From the NCBI GenBank assembly GCA_007922225.1, contig ML679962.1, positions 28,937,563 to 29,001,562 of the forward strand: DNA of 64,000 nt, in the 5' to 3' direction. The position numbers and the translations under genes are program-made. This document shows positions 1 through 11,154 of this stretch, piece after piece. The stretch's first letter is position 1. Every line of letters starts with the position of its first letter. This DNA is from Emydura subglobosa. Its lineage: Eukaryota; Chordata; Testudines; Chelidae. Under the pieces are notes generated by a model. It did not search any database. It saw only the letters and a list, made by a program, of their open reading frames with translations, and was not told where the DNA came from.

Positions 1-973
1 GCAAGTGTCTAAAATACACCTTCATAGCAAGTTTACCATTGACTTGAGTGGTCTTTAGATGAGGAGCAGTAGATTATTTGGTAGTAAAGTTTACATGTCA
101 TATACAATTGTTATATGACAAAGTGCCTCTTCTTGCTATCCTCTGTCATCCCCCCCCCTCTCCCATGAATATATCACATAGTGAGAGCAAGCCCAACACA
201 AATGATGGAAAATGTAATTCTTTATAATGGAGTGTCAAACTCCGCCATAGCAGCTCCAGTCATTTCTAATGACGGTTTTGAGAATGCTCCAGATTAATGT
301 AACAATTCATACACTTCAGTGACTGACAACAGAGCAAGGAGAAAAATTCCAGTTACACATAACCTTAGACAGCCTGACCTAGATTTTAGCCTCTACGGCT
401 ATCTAAGAGGAAGCATTCCGGATTCTGCTTTTTAACAAGAGGAAAAATGGTCAGGGGGAAAAGTCATCTTCTGTCTGATTAGTCTTTCTTTGATAATTAA
501 GATTTAGTCCATGCTCACTGCAAGATTTTTTTTCTAAATGTCATCAAATGTTATCAGCCCCATTATAAATCATTACCTCATTTTCATTCAGTTCTTGAGA
601 ATTCTCTGCTCTCCATAATTATCACCTTACAGAATGCTTCTTTGAGCTAGTTGGCTATCTAGCCAAAGAAATGAATGCAAGAACCCCCAGTTGGGCAGAA
701 ACAATGGCGTGGTGTGTCACATGCACAAACATCTCCCGTTCCACCGCTGCATCTAGTGTCTGTGACTAGTCTCGTCATTGGCTGCTGCTCTCAGTGACGG
801 ATTTGATCTTTGTCGTATTTCGATACAATTAGAGAAAAAATGACTCTAGTGTAAAGTATGTTTTGCTTTCTTTTTCCTTTTCGTGCACAGATCCTCAGCT
901 GGTGTAAACTGTCATCGCTTCTGTGACTACTGGAGCTATAACAATTTATAAATGTCTGACAAATAATGAGACA

Positions 974-1023
974 ATATTGTCTTGATAGTAATAATAGCTC
1001 TTTTATTACTATCAAGACAATAT
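974..1023. repeat. Perfect 21-bp inverted repeat (hairpin)
   Basis: Bases 974-994 are the exact reverse complement of 1003-1023, with an 8-base loop at 995-1002. A further partial match (GAGAC near 968 with GTCTC near 1027) extends the stem with a bulge. It lies beside an old SINE-like fragment and could be a miniature palindromic transposon. No transcript evidence is available. Confidence 0.9.
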
Positions 1024-1029
1024 ATGGTC

Positions 1030-1135
1030 TCTCATAGCTCATTTTTCATCCATAGATCTCAAGGTGTTTTACAAAAGGAGGCCAGTATCATTAGCCCGTT
1101 CTTCCAAATCTATCCAGTAGGCAACACTGCCTCCC
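1030..1135 (-). repeat. MIR-like SINE fragment, antisense
   Basis: The stretch ATCTCAAGGTGTTTTACAAA followed by GGAGGCCAGTATCATTA resembles the antisense of the conserved SINE segment that reads "...aaagcactttgagat". It is short and diverged. Confidence 0.45.
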
Positions 1136-1188
1136 AGTATTGGTTCTTTTTATTTGTCTGTCTATATCTATCTAATGTCTCTCATATA

Positions 1189-1301
1189 GATTGTAAGCTT
1201 TTTGGAGCAGGGATTGTCTTTTTGTTCTGTGTATGGACAGCACTGACAATGGGTTCCTGGTAAATGACTCGGGCTCCTAGGTGCTAAAATAATACAAATA
1301 T
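1189..1301 (+). repeat. Dispersed SINE/LINE tail repeat, copy 1
   Basis: Contains TTGTAAGCTTTTTGGAGCAG, a TCTTTTTGTTCTGTGT segment, CAGCACTGACAATGGG and GGGCTCCTAGGTGCT followed by AATACAAATA. The same ordered blocks recur inverted at 26442-26570 and partly at 35981-36055 and 51389-51480, which establishes it as one repeat family within this window. Confidence 0.75.
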
Positions 1302-1959
1302 TAACTGACACCAGCTCTGTCCTATCTTGTGTCCAGATTATTATACTGCTGTAGATAAGTTTCAGCCAGTTTTCTTCCTTTGAACTATGAACTACCTCTT
1401 GGCTTTATAGTGTCTTTCATGCACACTGCATTTATTCCAATGTGCTTTGCAGAGTTAAACTAACTTCCAATTCCAAGCTAAAACAATAGAGGGAGGGAGA
1501 AATAACAAAAAGAGGGAAAATAGGCTCCAAATGAAATTGGAAAATAGAAGCGTTGATAATGTGGAGATAAAGGATGCTTAATGTTTGTTTGAGTTGTACA
1601 GTGAAGAGTTAGTGGACATGGAAGAATTAAGAGACAGGATAAAAATAATTGAAAACGTCTTCATGGAAGTAGCAAAAAAAATGATCTTCAAAATTCAGTT
1701 TTAGAAGCTGCATTTTCAGATTTGGATGAGGTTCTAAATGCCAGCTCTTCTTCATACCCTTTAAATTGTAACTCTGCTCTGAAAAATGACTGTGCAAAAA
1801 TGGGACCGTCCGACTCACCTGATCTGCTTTCCGTGTGTATTCAGAGTGATGGGTGTCTATTCGTTTTTACTGTGGTCAGCTTTGCTGAACCAACCCATAT
1901 GGGAGCATGTGGGATTCTTTTCTGGCTCATGACCAATGATAGAATTAACTGTTCCAAAG

Positions 1960-2830
1960 CTCACGGAGGTCAATGAAAAGACTCCATTGGAGGAGTGTGG
2001 GCATGAAACTTGTGTGTCTGTGACGGCGGGGAGGAGGAGGAGGAGAGTTGTAGTAGAGAAGCGGGGAAGGGGAAGAAGATCTGAGGGGAGGGGCAAGGTC
2101 ACACTGTGTTTTTTCAATTTTCTCTTGGAAAAAATGGGTGAGATCCTGTGCAAAGAGAGAAGTGGAGAAAGGAGGAGGGGAGGATTTAAAGAGTGAGTCA
2201 AAGGTGAAGAAAGATTGTTGAGGTTGTGGGTGCAGGACTCAGCTAAGTGGGAGAGGGGGAATTGTTGATCTGAGAAGAGGGCAGAACTGAAGGAGGAGAG
2301 AATGAATTTCTAATGGAGGAAGTCAGCTTGGTCATGGGATTTCCACCAGAGAGGCTCTGCAGTGTGAGAACAGAGAAAGAAGTGGATGTGTTGGGGATGA
2401 GCCGGGGCATCAAGGGTGAAGCATGGAGATAATGAACAACCGTATCAAGGGATGAGAGAGAAGAAAAGGCAGGGAGGAGGGGGTTGAATGCAAAGGAGAA
2501 GTCCTCAGCGCTGATGGTTTGGAAGTCTCAGAAAGGTAGAGTGATCAGTTGTGAATGGAGTAGCAATAGGTGAAGCTAAAAGATACTATGTGATAGTCGG
2601 AGAGGGGCAAATCAGCAATGGAAAGATTAGGGGGAGAAAGCAGTGCTTGGTGAAGACCAAGTCAAGTAAGCAGCCCATTTTGATGACTGAGAGAGTTGAA
2701 CAAGGGCTGCAGATTAAATGAAGAGATGAGGGTGAGGAAATGTGCAGCCAAATGACTAAATGGGTCATCAGCATGGAAGATGAATCACTGAGTTGCACTG
2801 TCCGGAGGGGTTGGGGAGTGATTATGGTGT
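1960..2830 (-). mobile_element. Antisense LINE remnant, probably L2-like endonuclease region
   Basis: The + strand is strongly purine-rich, and the reverse strand has serine/proline/leucine-rich broken frames. A minus-strand frame at 2586-2798 contains LLDLVFTKHC, resembling the LDLVF-type motif in the endonuclease domain of L2-clade LINE proteins, and the preceding residues also fit that region. Frames are interrupted, so the element is dead. Boundaries are judged from composition and are approximate. An unrelated purine-rich repeat is the alternative. Confidence 0.45.
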
Positions 2831-4472
2831 CCTGCTCTGGTCATTGTAAAACGGGAAGGACATTATAAAGATTAAAGAAGTTGACAGGGGGCAAATAAAC
2901 TGACTGAGTATTTTTAAGGTATAATTTACAGATCATGATTACCACGACTTGCCCTATGTTATGTAACTGAGGCACATTACGCAGAGTAGGAATGATCTTG
3001 CGGATAGACAGTGGAATAAAAAGAGAATGATGGATTGATGCCAGTTTGTCATATAAGCAAATAATTGTGGCTTCTGAAGTCCAGAAATAATTATCATAAA
3101 GTGTAATCAGGGGATTTCTTTTCACAAAAGAAGATTAAAGTACACACTAAGGGCCAAGCTAGCAATTGAAATATGCACAACTATCGGTTTAAGTGGACTT
3201 TCCACCTTTGTTTTCTTCTTTAAAGTAAGCACAACCTCTAGCTACATTTTTCCTCTGCGTGTTTGTGCAAGTGGTAGGATCACATAGGTTGATTTGTATT
3301 TCTGAGGAGAAGTACGGGCTATATATGATCTTCCTTTGATAATAATATTCATGAGGAATAATATAACTTACCTGCAGTTTTTCACATCAGTTTGCTGTTC
3401 CTGTCTATTGCCACTTGAATAAATGCTTTTTCAAGGTCTTAAAAAGGAAATTAAAATGACCATCAGTAAGTATAAAATACGTTTCAATTGCTTGGTTCAA
3501 GAGACCACAGTTTAATTAAATTTGATATACTGCAATTTGGAAATTAAAGCATTCTGTTTACCTGGCTTGGATTTGAGAGAAGCATAAACTAAAGACAAAT
3601 AATTAAGAGGTAGTAAAAGTCATTAGAAAGGACTAGGTTTGAGATCTTGGCAAATGAACAATTTAAGAAACGGCTTTGTACATTCACTTAGGAAGGTAAT
3701 AAAAAATAATAGTTAATGTGTCAGAGCAGTTAGAGGTATGCAAGAAATAAAGAATAGCTGAAAGAGTAAATGAAAGAAATTAACATTTACTGCATGGAGA
3801 TGGGTATTGGAGACACACAGAAAGAGGCCACATGGTTACAAAACATATTATACAGGTCAACCTGCAGTTGATTTAAATCTGTGTGGCTACATCGAAGTCA
3901 TGGATCTAGCCTGAAATATATCAGCTGAGGAGATATACCAGCTGGCCTGTGGATGATATCCATCCTTGATGTAATCCTACAGAATTCAATAGAATTACAT
4001 AAAGGATACATTTGATCCAATGTACCTATTTTAGGCACCAAGCAGCAATTTGTGGACCGCTGCACCCTTGCAAAGCCCGGTTGATTGCTGTCAGCCCATA
4101 GGCAACCAAATGCTGGATTTGGACCTTCATGTTTTCCCAGTAATAAAGAAGATTGTAGTGAAAGAGATTGAGAAACATTAGTGAATTGCATTCTTAAACT
4201 GAATTAACAAAGCTACAGAGCCTGGAAAACCAGTTAAAAGAAGTTTTAACTAAAGAACATCATCTGACATCAAAAGGAACCCCTGCCACCTCTTCCCCAT
4301 TGCTCTGTTAAGCATGATTGCATTGCACAGTTTACAGTAAATGTATCATACTGTATAGTACACATACAGGCAACTTGATTAGTACCTAGAAACAACCTCA
4401 TGCGGTTGTTTTGAAAGTAGAATAATAAATCCTGCGGATTACATCCCATCTAATCTTTCTTTTTTATGTAAC

Positions 4473-5124
4473 TGTGTTGGAGTGTGTGCCGTGCTAGGGC
4501 CTGAGAGGCTAGATAGGTTACCTGTCATCACCTGAGACAAAGAGAGCCAGGGTTAATTGGAAGCGAAGTCTAACTGGGCAAGGGCTGCACCAGCACTATA
4601 AAGCCAGGAGGCTGAAAACAGAAGGGGACTGCAGAGGAAAGAGACTGCAGTCACTCTGAGATGAGGGAGGTTGTCAGGGACAAGGTGAAAGTCCAGGGCG
4701 AAGGTAAGCCCTGGGATCCTGCCCTAGAGTATGAGACTAGGAAGGGGTGAAGAAGCCACAGGAAGTAGAATAAGCTCCAGTGGTAAATCCAGACAGCAGG
4801 CAAGAGAAGATAGAGAGGTTGGAGCCCAGGGAAACAGTGGCAGGGATGGGGACTGGGAAGATTTGGTTTGCTGATTAGAGGATTACTGGGCTGGAACCTG
4901 GTGTGGTGGGTTCCCCTGCTAGCCACTGGTATAGTGGCACAGAGACCAGAGCCGGGGCTGAACAAAGCCTGGAGACAGCACTTGGATTTTGTAACCCCAG
5001 AAGGGTGACCTGGCATCAGGGAGAAGTTACCAGAAGAAAGGTTGTGTGTGTGTGACCAGGAGACTCTCTAAAAATAGGCTAGGCAGCACAGCTCAGTGGA
5101 TAGCTGAAGAAGCCGCTTGTGACA
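4473..5124 (+). mobile_element. Solo LTR of an LTR retroelement
   Basis: The 652-bp block starts TGTGTTGG and ends TTGTGACA, giving canonical TG...CA termini. It is flanked by a perfect 5-bp direct repeat GTAAC (4468-4472 and 5125-5129), as expected for a target-site duplication. A TATA box (TATAAA, 4597-4602) sits in a GC-richer promoter-like context, supporting + orientation. No internal gag, pol or env sequence adjoins it, so this is a solo LTR left by recombination. A 5-bp duplication fits Gypsy-type or class III endogenous retroviral LTRs; the family is not determined. Confidence 0.75.
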
Positions 5125-5548
5125 GTAACAAAGATAATTAGAAGAGGTGAGTAGAGGAGGGTTGGGGTGGATTGAGATCAGATGCCAACATGAATTTTCT
5201 TTAATTACAGAACTCTAACCTGTTTTTTCAGGTCAAGTGGTTAAGGTAAAAATACTTATTTATTAAAGAGTGAGCATCTTGGGGTGCAAGTAATGAAAAT
5301 CTAAAGAGGAAATAGAACTGAATGGAGCTAAAAACGCACTCTACAAATCACATTTTTTGTTTTGTTTTTACATCAAACTAAAATCTATGAAAACCTTCAA
5401 TTGTGTTTAATTGCTGCAGGTGGTTCACATTGGTTTAAGAATAAATATCCTTTTCTTTTTGATCGATGTATTGCTTTTTACAGGCCGCTGTTCCCTATCT
5501 TGAAACATATCTCTGTATCTAATATCTCTTCTATTGTTTTCCTTTCAG

Positions 5549-5822
5549 TTGATGGCTGCATTGACTGGTCAGTGGATCTCAAGACATACATGGCTTTGGC
5601 AGGTGAACCAGTCCGAGTGAAATGTGCCCTTTTCTACAGCTATATCAGGACTAATTATAGCATGGCCCAAAGCTCAGGTCTTAGGCTTATGTGGTACAAA
5701 AACAAAGGAGATTTAGAAGAACCGATTATATTTTCGGAAGTCAGGATGAGCAAGGATGAAGATTCAATATGGTTTCATTCGGCTGAGTTGCAAGACAGTG
5801 GATTCTACACGTGTGTTTTAAG
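5549..5822 (+). CDS. IL1RAPL2: IL1RAPL2 internal coding exon, first Ig domain
   Basis: This exon encodes most of the first extracellular immunoglobulin domain of IL1RAPL2, a neuronal membrane protein of the IL-1 receptor family. A pyrimidine-rich tract ends in AG at 5547-5548, and the donor GTGGGT starts at 5823. The exon enters in phase 1 (the first two bases finish a split codon) and leaves in phase 2. The translation contains [44 protein letters not shown] and [10 protein letters not shown]. The Ig cysteine pair is Cys at 5623-5625 and Cys at 5812-5814; DGC (5557-5559) supplies a further cysteine. NYS is an N-glycosylation sequon. Wording such as [13 protein letters not shown] and NKGDLEEP fits my memory of IL1RAPL2 rather than its paralogue IL1RAPL1. 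The open frame upstream of 5549 is intronic read-through, not coding. Confidence 0.94.
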
Positions 5823-6416
5823 GTGGGTATATAACAGTACATTTCTATAGTTTGTCTTATTTAAGGCAGTGCTTAAATTCAGCTATTTCTGGATTGAAAG
5901 GTACTATCCGTTAATATATACTCATTATCCTTCTTTTCCTGATCATGTTTGTCAGATTATTGCATTGTCTCAGAATTACAATTTCTCAGATGATCATGAT
6001 TACCTGTTCCAGCAGCTATAATTAAATATATCTTCACTTCCTTCATTGAGACCAATTTTCAAATGTTTCTAATTTAGCCACACACACACAAAAAGGGCTC
6101 AGTTCTGAAGGCTTAAACCAAAACAAACATCTTGATCAAATAAAACTGTTTGGCAAATCAAGAGCAAACCCCACAGGTGACAGACAACAATAACAGATTA
6201 TAATGGTGTTTTTGTGACCTCTAGATCCCCCCTGTATCTACCAACAGTGAGTTAACAGTGAATTAACTTTTTTTAATTGCCTAACAGCTCATAACATGAT
6301 CTGAATGGCTCTGACATTGTGGGAGTGGGCAGTCAAACTTCTGTCTGATTTTGAAAAGTGTCGATTCTAATTTGCCGCAATACACGTTCATCAAATGTTT
6401 AGTGTGACTCCAGAGG

Positions 6417-6545
6417 CCTCGATTCTGCAAGGCACATAAGTGTATGCTTACCTGTAAATCGGTTGGGACATAAACGTGTGCATGGAATTAAGCATGTTTT
6501 TAAGAGTTTTGTTGAGTAGGGATGGCTTGCTGATTTGGGGCCTTA
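6417..6545. repeat. Palindromic dispersed repeat (diverged copy)
   Basis: Begins GATTCTGCAAGGCACATAAG and ends with TGATTTGGGGCCTT; it contains AAGTGTATGCTTA and AATTAAGCATGTTTTTAA as roughly complementary arms. It resembles the better-preserved copies at 12350-12456 and 55927-56041. Confidence 0.5.
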
Positions 6546-8038
6546 CCTTGTATAGTAGTGCCTGTCTTAAATGCACATTTATAAGGTAAACTAGGAAGGC
6601 TCTTTGATTTTTTTAAATGCATAAATGTTCCTTTAACTGGTTGAATTTTGAAATACAAAGGAGTTTACAAACACTGTACATGTTTTCAACATTGCACCAC
6701 AATTGCACCAAAGAAACAAATAGAAATGTCTCTGGTCATGCTGCTGAGATGATTCTGTCTGTCCTGTGTATCTCACTGCTTCTGCATCTCAGACCGTCTG
6801 CTGAGCACCTCCAAGGCAGTAGAATCTTTTTGTTCAAACCTAACAATCCATGTCTGTTGAAATGTCTTTTTTGATGGAAGCTTGGTAGTGACAAAATGGA
6901 AGATTTTGTGGAAAGTATTGGCTTTCCATAGAAAGATTTGACTTTTTTGCAGAATATTAATTTAAAAAACCAAAACCAAAACCAACCTGTGTCTGCAATT
7001 AAAAGCATCAAGGAACAAGAAAGGGGTGGAACCTAAGAAACCCTTACACGGGTAGTCCCATTGAAGTTACCCACACAGATAAGAATTATTTACATGAGAA
7101 AGGGTTTGCTGGATCAAACTTAAAATGGTTAAAGCTATAGCTCATGTGATTCACTTTCCTGGAGAACTTGGTAATCAGAGCTTGATTTTGTTTAGTTAGC
7201 AGGATGTGGGCCAAAGGATCATACCTGTTGTGAGGGGCATAGGTGACGATTTATATGTTGAAGACAGCTCAGCTGATGTATAGTAGACACAGTCCATGAA
7301 CAGAAGTGCATTTGTAGTCAGGAAGACCTAGCACCTAGAAGTTCCCGTTTACCATAGAGATGAACAAGAAACATGCATTTCCCTTTTAGCAATTCTTGTA
7401 GTTGTGAAGATGTAGCCATCACTCCCAAAATGTGACCTCACTCCTCCCTCAGCACATATGTCGTTCAGCCTGTTTGATCACAGAAGGATGAAATTCCATG
7501 ATAGCGGCCGAGGCCTGACAAAAATTCTGTGGGCACAGAAGGTAAAGACTTTTACCTTCTCAATCAACCTATGGCTATGAAGCTCACTGAGAGTCCATGG
7601 CTGAAACCCCTGAATAGCAAGTCAAAAATGTATTTGTACCTACTGTAGTTTAAAATCATACATATATTTGGTGAACACGAATGCTTATGTTGGCGGCAGA
7701 CTAGCAAAACTGGAAAGAGCCCAGAAAATTGCACAGCTCCTGTCTGCATCTCCACAAGTGCATACTGACTGGCTTCAACTGTATTTTATTTGCTTCTGAT
7801 CCTGGTAGAGGCTACCAGCTATTGCAAAGTTTTGATGGTTTTGAGATATGGACTAACATCCAGTTTGGACTAAAGATGAAGCCACCGAACTCTATTAGTA
7901 GGAGTAGCAGGAGTTAGTAGTAAGAGTAATAATAAACATCCAAAGGCCTTAGTCGGAATCAAGGCTCCATTGTTCTGGGTGGATGCAATTGTAGCCCCTA
8001 GATCTGCAAAGAGAACCTTACAGGCAGATTCCTTCACC

Positions 8039-8163
8039 TAGGGTGATCAGATGTCCAAATTTTTATAGGTACAGTCCTGATATTTGGGGATTTTTCTTAT
8101 ATAGGCTCCTATTATCCCCCACCCCCTGTTCTGAGTTTTCACACTTACTATCTGGTCACCTCA
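8039..8163 (+). mobile_element. hAT-type MITE, copy 1
   Basis: A ~125-bp element with inverted ends: TAGGGTGATCAGAT at the left and ATCTGGTCACC at the right. The interior, from CCAAATTTTTATAGG to TTATATAGGCTCC, matches the reverse complement of 45430-45550. Flanks CCTTCACC (8031-8038) and CCTGCATC (8164-8171) match at 6 of 8 positions, consistent with an old 8-bp hAT target duplication. It is non-autonomous, with no coding capacity. Confidence 0.75.
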
Positions 8164-8289
8164 CCTGCATCTGTGAGCAATCTTTACATCGTCAGAGCTG
8201 GAGATAAGAGACAAAGCAACTGATAGAATATTTACTTGAATTCAAAACTGTATTGAACCTGGATCTTCAGCAGTTAAATGGTAACTCTC

Positions 8290-8378
8290 AAACTTGCATC
8301 TGACGAAGTGGATTGCAGCCCACGAAAGCTTATGCCCACAGAAATTTGTTAGTCTTTAAGGTGCTACAGGACTCTCCT
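8290..8378 (+). repeat. Repeat tail, Penelope-like in character, with hammerhead-like core
   Basis: The segment GCATCTGACGAAGTGG ... CCCACGAAAGCTTATGC, then TTTGTTAGTCTTTAAGGTGC and ACAGGACTC, is a sequence I recognise as a very common dispersed repeat end in turtles and other sauropsids. I assign it tentatively to Penelope-like elements. CTGACGA (8300-8306), a small stem (8308-8311 with 8320-8323) and GAAA (8324-8327) resemble a hammerhead ribozyme core. Only this tail is present. Confidence 0.55.
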
Positions 8379-9085
8379 TCTTTTTTCTCAAACTTGTGAT
8401 GACATCTTGGCATCTGTTTTATAAATATTTTCCAGGAACTATTAAATGTAAAGATAATGGTTACTATTAGAAAGTCAACATTTGAAAACACATTTCAGAG
8501 TCATTTACTATTGGATGTATAGCGTGAAACACTCTTAGCAAATGCTGAATTTGTAATGTTACCTCTGTAATTAGTATAATACAATTGACAGAACCATTAT
8601 TTTTTATGACAGTTGCATTATGGAACAGTTATGTAAAGACATTGAATTACATATTTCAACAGACGCATACATTTTTCATGGAAGACAGTCAAGACAACTT
8701 TACAAAAGCAAACATTAGCAAAAATCCCATGAACTCAAGTTCGGGGACACATTTTTATACGAGAGATTTTAGAACACTTTGTTCATTTACATCGTAAGAA
8801 ATGGGCAATTTCTCAAATAAAAAAAGCGCTGCTCTCACCCCCAGATAAAAGACTGTCTGACAGACTTTTTGGAAGGTATTCTGCAGCAGTAATGTCTTCT
8901 GCGTCAATTCTACAATTTTGCTGTTTGGGCCAAAACAAATGATATAATTAGAGATTCCCCCGCCCCCCCTTTTCAGATTTACATGGGAGTACTGTGTTTC
9001 ACAGCATTATGTCTTTTAATTCTAAAAGACCATATTTCTTGCTTGAATGAATTTTTTTTTCTTCCAAAAATTTGGTAATGTATCC

Positions 9086-9550
9086 TAGGGTTACCGTACG
9101 TCAGGGTTTTCCCGGACATAACATCTTTTTTGAGCCTGCTCTCTCTGTCCGGGAAGGTTTTCAAATAACAAAAAATGCCCAGATTTTTTGCAGATCGGAC
9201 AAGCTGAAACTCAGAAAGACTGGTCCGCTGCCAAATTGACCCCTCCCCTGCATCAGCTTCCTGATTGGGCCCTTCCCCTGCAAGCCACAGTTGCTGGATC
9301 CCGCCCATCCAGCTCTTCCCCAGCCCTGGGGAGGAGCAGGAAGGAGCTGACATATGGCTGTCGCTATGTCTTGGGCTTGTGCCAGCCACTCTGCCATCGT
9401 GACAGGGAGTGACATTGCCCCCACCTCCAGTGAGTACCGCTGCTGCAGGTATCCCCACCAGCTCTCCCAACTGTACCTTCCCAGCTCTCTCCTCCCTCGC
9501 AATTCCCCCCCCAACCCAGTGTCCTCTTTTTGGGAAATATGGCAACCCTA
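9086..9550 (+). mobile_element. Non-autonomous hAT transposon, 465 bp
   Basis: The ends are TAGGGTTACCGTA (left) and, on the opposite strand, TAGGGTTGCCATA (right), giving a terminal inverted repeat of 13 bp with two mismatches. It is flanked by a perfect 8-bp direct repeat ATGTATCC (9078-9085 and 9551-9558), the diagnostic target duplication size for hAT elements. The interior is GC-richer than its surroundings and has overlapping open frames in several phases, but no transposase motif, so I treat it as non-coding. The perfect target duplication suggests a less ancient insertion than most repeats here. Confidence 0.88.
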
Positions 9551-10183
9551 ATGTATCCTTGCTTTTGTTGTTTATAAAATCAGAGGTAGCTTTAAAAATA
9601 GCTGAGGAAATAGCAACAGTAATTTATTTTCATTTAATTAATATTGGGTTAGATGTAATATCTGAAATATAATAATGTTTTTGTGATGGACTATCCACAC
9701 CACGAACTGTGTAACAGGCTTGAATTAATAGAGTTACAATTAAACTTCGATGGTGTTTGTTTTTGTTTTTTAAGCAGCTGTTTGCATTTGACAATCACTA
9801 ATCAGGATCACCTGGTTTGCAAGCACATGAAGGTCACAGTTGATAGACGTTATTTGAGAAGATGATCTTGTAGAAGTGTTGATAATTTGTTACAAGTATT
9901 GCCTTTTATAAACTGTCTGAATACAGAATCGTACAGTAGGATCAATGCAGTGTAAGTAATCCGGTGTGCAGCAATGTACTACATCAAGGTCTAATTTTGC
10001 AAGAAGCTCTATGCTCTGTTGTGGGGGCTCTGAGTGGGTTTGGGAAATGTCTCCTCAGAGTTCCTTGCAGGGTCGAGGCCAAGTGTATTCGAAGCAACCT
10101 GGAGGGGACATTGTGGAGGGCGGGTTGAGTAGGTGGCAGTGAGTATATGGGGGAAAGGCTGACGTGATTGTGGTGATGATGAT

Positions 10184-10291
10184 GGGTAAAAATAAATATT
10201 TCAGTGACTGGATAAGAGTTTATTATACAGGGGTGAGAACTGTAATGTTCATAATGTCTTTTTCAGTGTTTGCAAATGGGCCCAGAATAGG
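10184..10291 (+). repeat. Direct repeat flanking an LTR-like block, left copy
   Basis: GGGTAAAAATA...ATTTCAGTGA...GATAAGAGTTT and then TTTGCAAATGGGCCCAGAATAG match, in the same order and orientation, the segment at 11155-11259. The middle part is more diverged. Spacing between copies is about 971 bp. Confidence 0.8.
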
Positions 10292-10292
10292 G

Positions 10293-11150
10293 TGTGACAG
10301 ACTGACGACAGCCTGAACAAACCTTATGGAATTAAGTTAAACGTGGTTCAGTAAACTTTAACATCTTTGCAGTACATTGTATTAAAAAGGCAAATGTTTA
10401 GGTACTATTGTGAGATTGCATGGAACTTCTTCAGCAGCGAGACAAGATTAATGCACTCTCGGGAAGGTATTAGGAACTCCCAGTATGTGTGTGGGGAGGG
10501 TTTGAGCAATATGTGTGAAGCGGATTTCCTGGGAAGTACCTTGGGGTGAAGGGAATGCAAATTCGCCCCAAAGCAATTTATCTTTTGAAGATACGCCCTG
10601 GAGAGAGAAACCCATTGTGTACCAATTACCTGCTTCTGGATACTCCAGATCAAAGACCCCCTGAACTATAAAAAGGGGGACCAAATATGTTATGAGCGTG
10701 CTAATTCTGAGCTGAGGCTGGGATGAATTCGTGACCACAAAGGCGTTGGGGCGTTGAAGGACTGCTCCTGCCAGAGCCCTCATGAGAGTTGGGGTGATGT
10801 CTGGTAAGCTTATTAGCATACATGTATGTTCTTTTATTGTTTCTGTCTTTTTGCCTTAAGAATAAAGTAGGTTTGCATCAGAAGTCCTATGTGGTTCCTT
10901 ACAACTATAGCAATTTCACCTGTTCTCTATCAGAAGAGAGAGAGAGTCTCCTCAGGCAACCTGTCTATGCTGGGAATAACACAGTGAAGGCAGGGAACTG
11001 TGGAGTCTGGGAATACCGTGGTCAGGAGTGAGAGAGACGCAAGTCTCCACCCAAGAGAGGTGACAACCAGCGGAGCTGGAAGCCGGAGAGTGAGTGCTCT
11101 TGCTGGACCACTGAGAGGAAATACAGGCTCAGTAGCCCTAAACTGTGATA
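10293..11150 (+). mobile_element. LTR-like block with TATA box and poly(A) signal
   Basis: Starts TGTGACAG, contains a TATA box (CTATAAAAAGG, TATA at 10667-10670) and, about 190 bp downstream, an AATAAA signal (10861-10866). This is the U3-R-U5 order of an LTR in + orientation. The 3' end is not clear: I find no CA terminus with a matching short target duplication. No internal retroelement genes are visible. Flanking ~110-bp direct repeats complicate a simple solo-LTR reading. Confidence 0.55.
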
Positions 11151-11154
11151 TAGC

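Larger units (their letters stand above)
1..5548 (+). other. IL1RAPL2: IL1RAPL2 intron (3' part) upstream of the first visible exon
   Basis: Non-coding sequence ending in the acceptor at 5547-5548. Within it I recognise a perfect hairpin (974-1023), SINE-like fragments (1030-1301), an antisense L2-like LINE remnant (about 1960-2830) and a solo LTR (4473-5124). I see nothing specific in 1-960, 1302-1950, 2831-4467 (including 3897-4200, which has short open frames but no recognisable product) or 5130-5500. Confidence 0.85.

Noticed and set aside
5362..5548. Open frame extending the first IL1RAPL2 exon upstream from an ATG
   Set aside because: It crosses a strong polypyrimidine tract and AG acceptor, and homology to IL1RAPL2 begins only at 5549; the upstream part is intron.
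5823..5850. NSTFL after the first exon resembling NSTYC of the next exon, hinting at exon extension
   Set aside because: The similarity is coincidental: a stop follows at once, and the GTGGGT donor with matching phase to 24505 gives the correct protein.
9086..9550. Overlapping open frames (up to 188 codons) suggesting a small gene
   Set aside because: They lie almost entirely within a hAT-type element with clear ends and target duplication, overlap each other on both strands, and show no protein motif.
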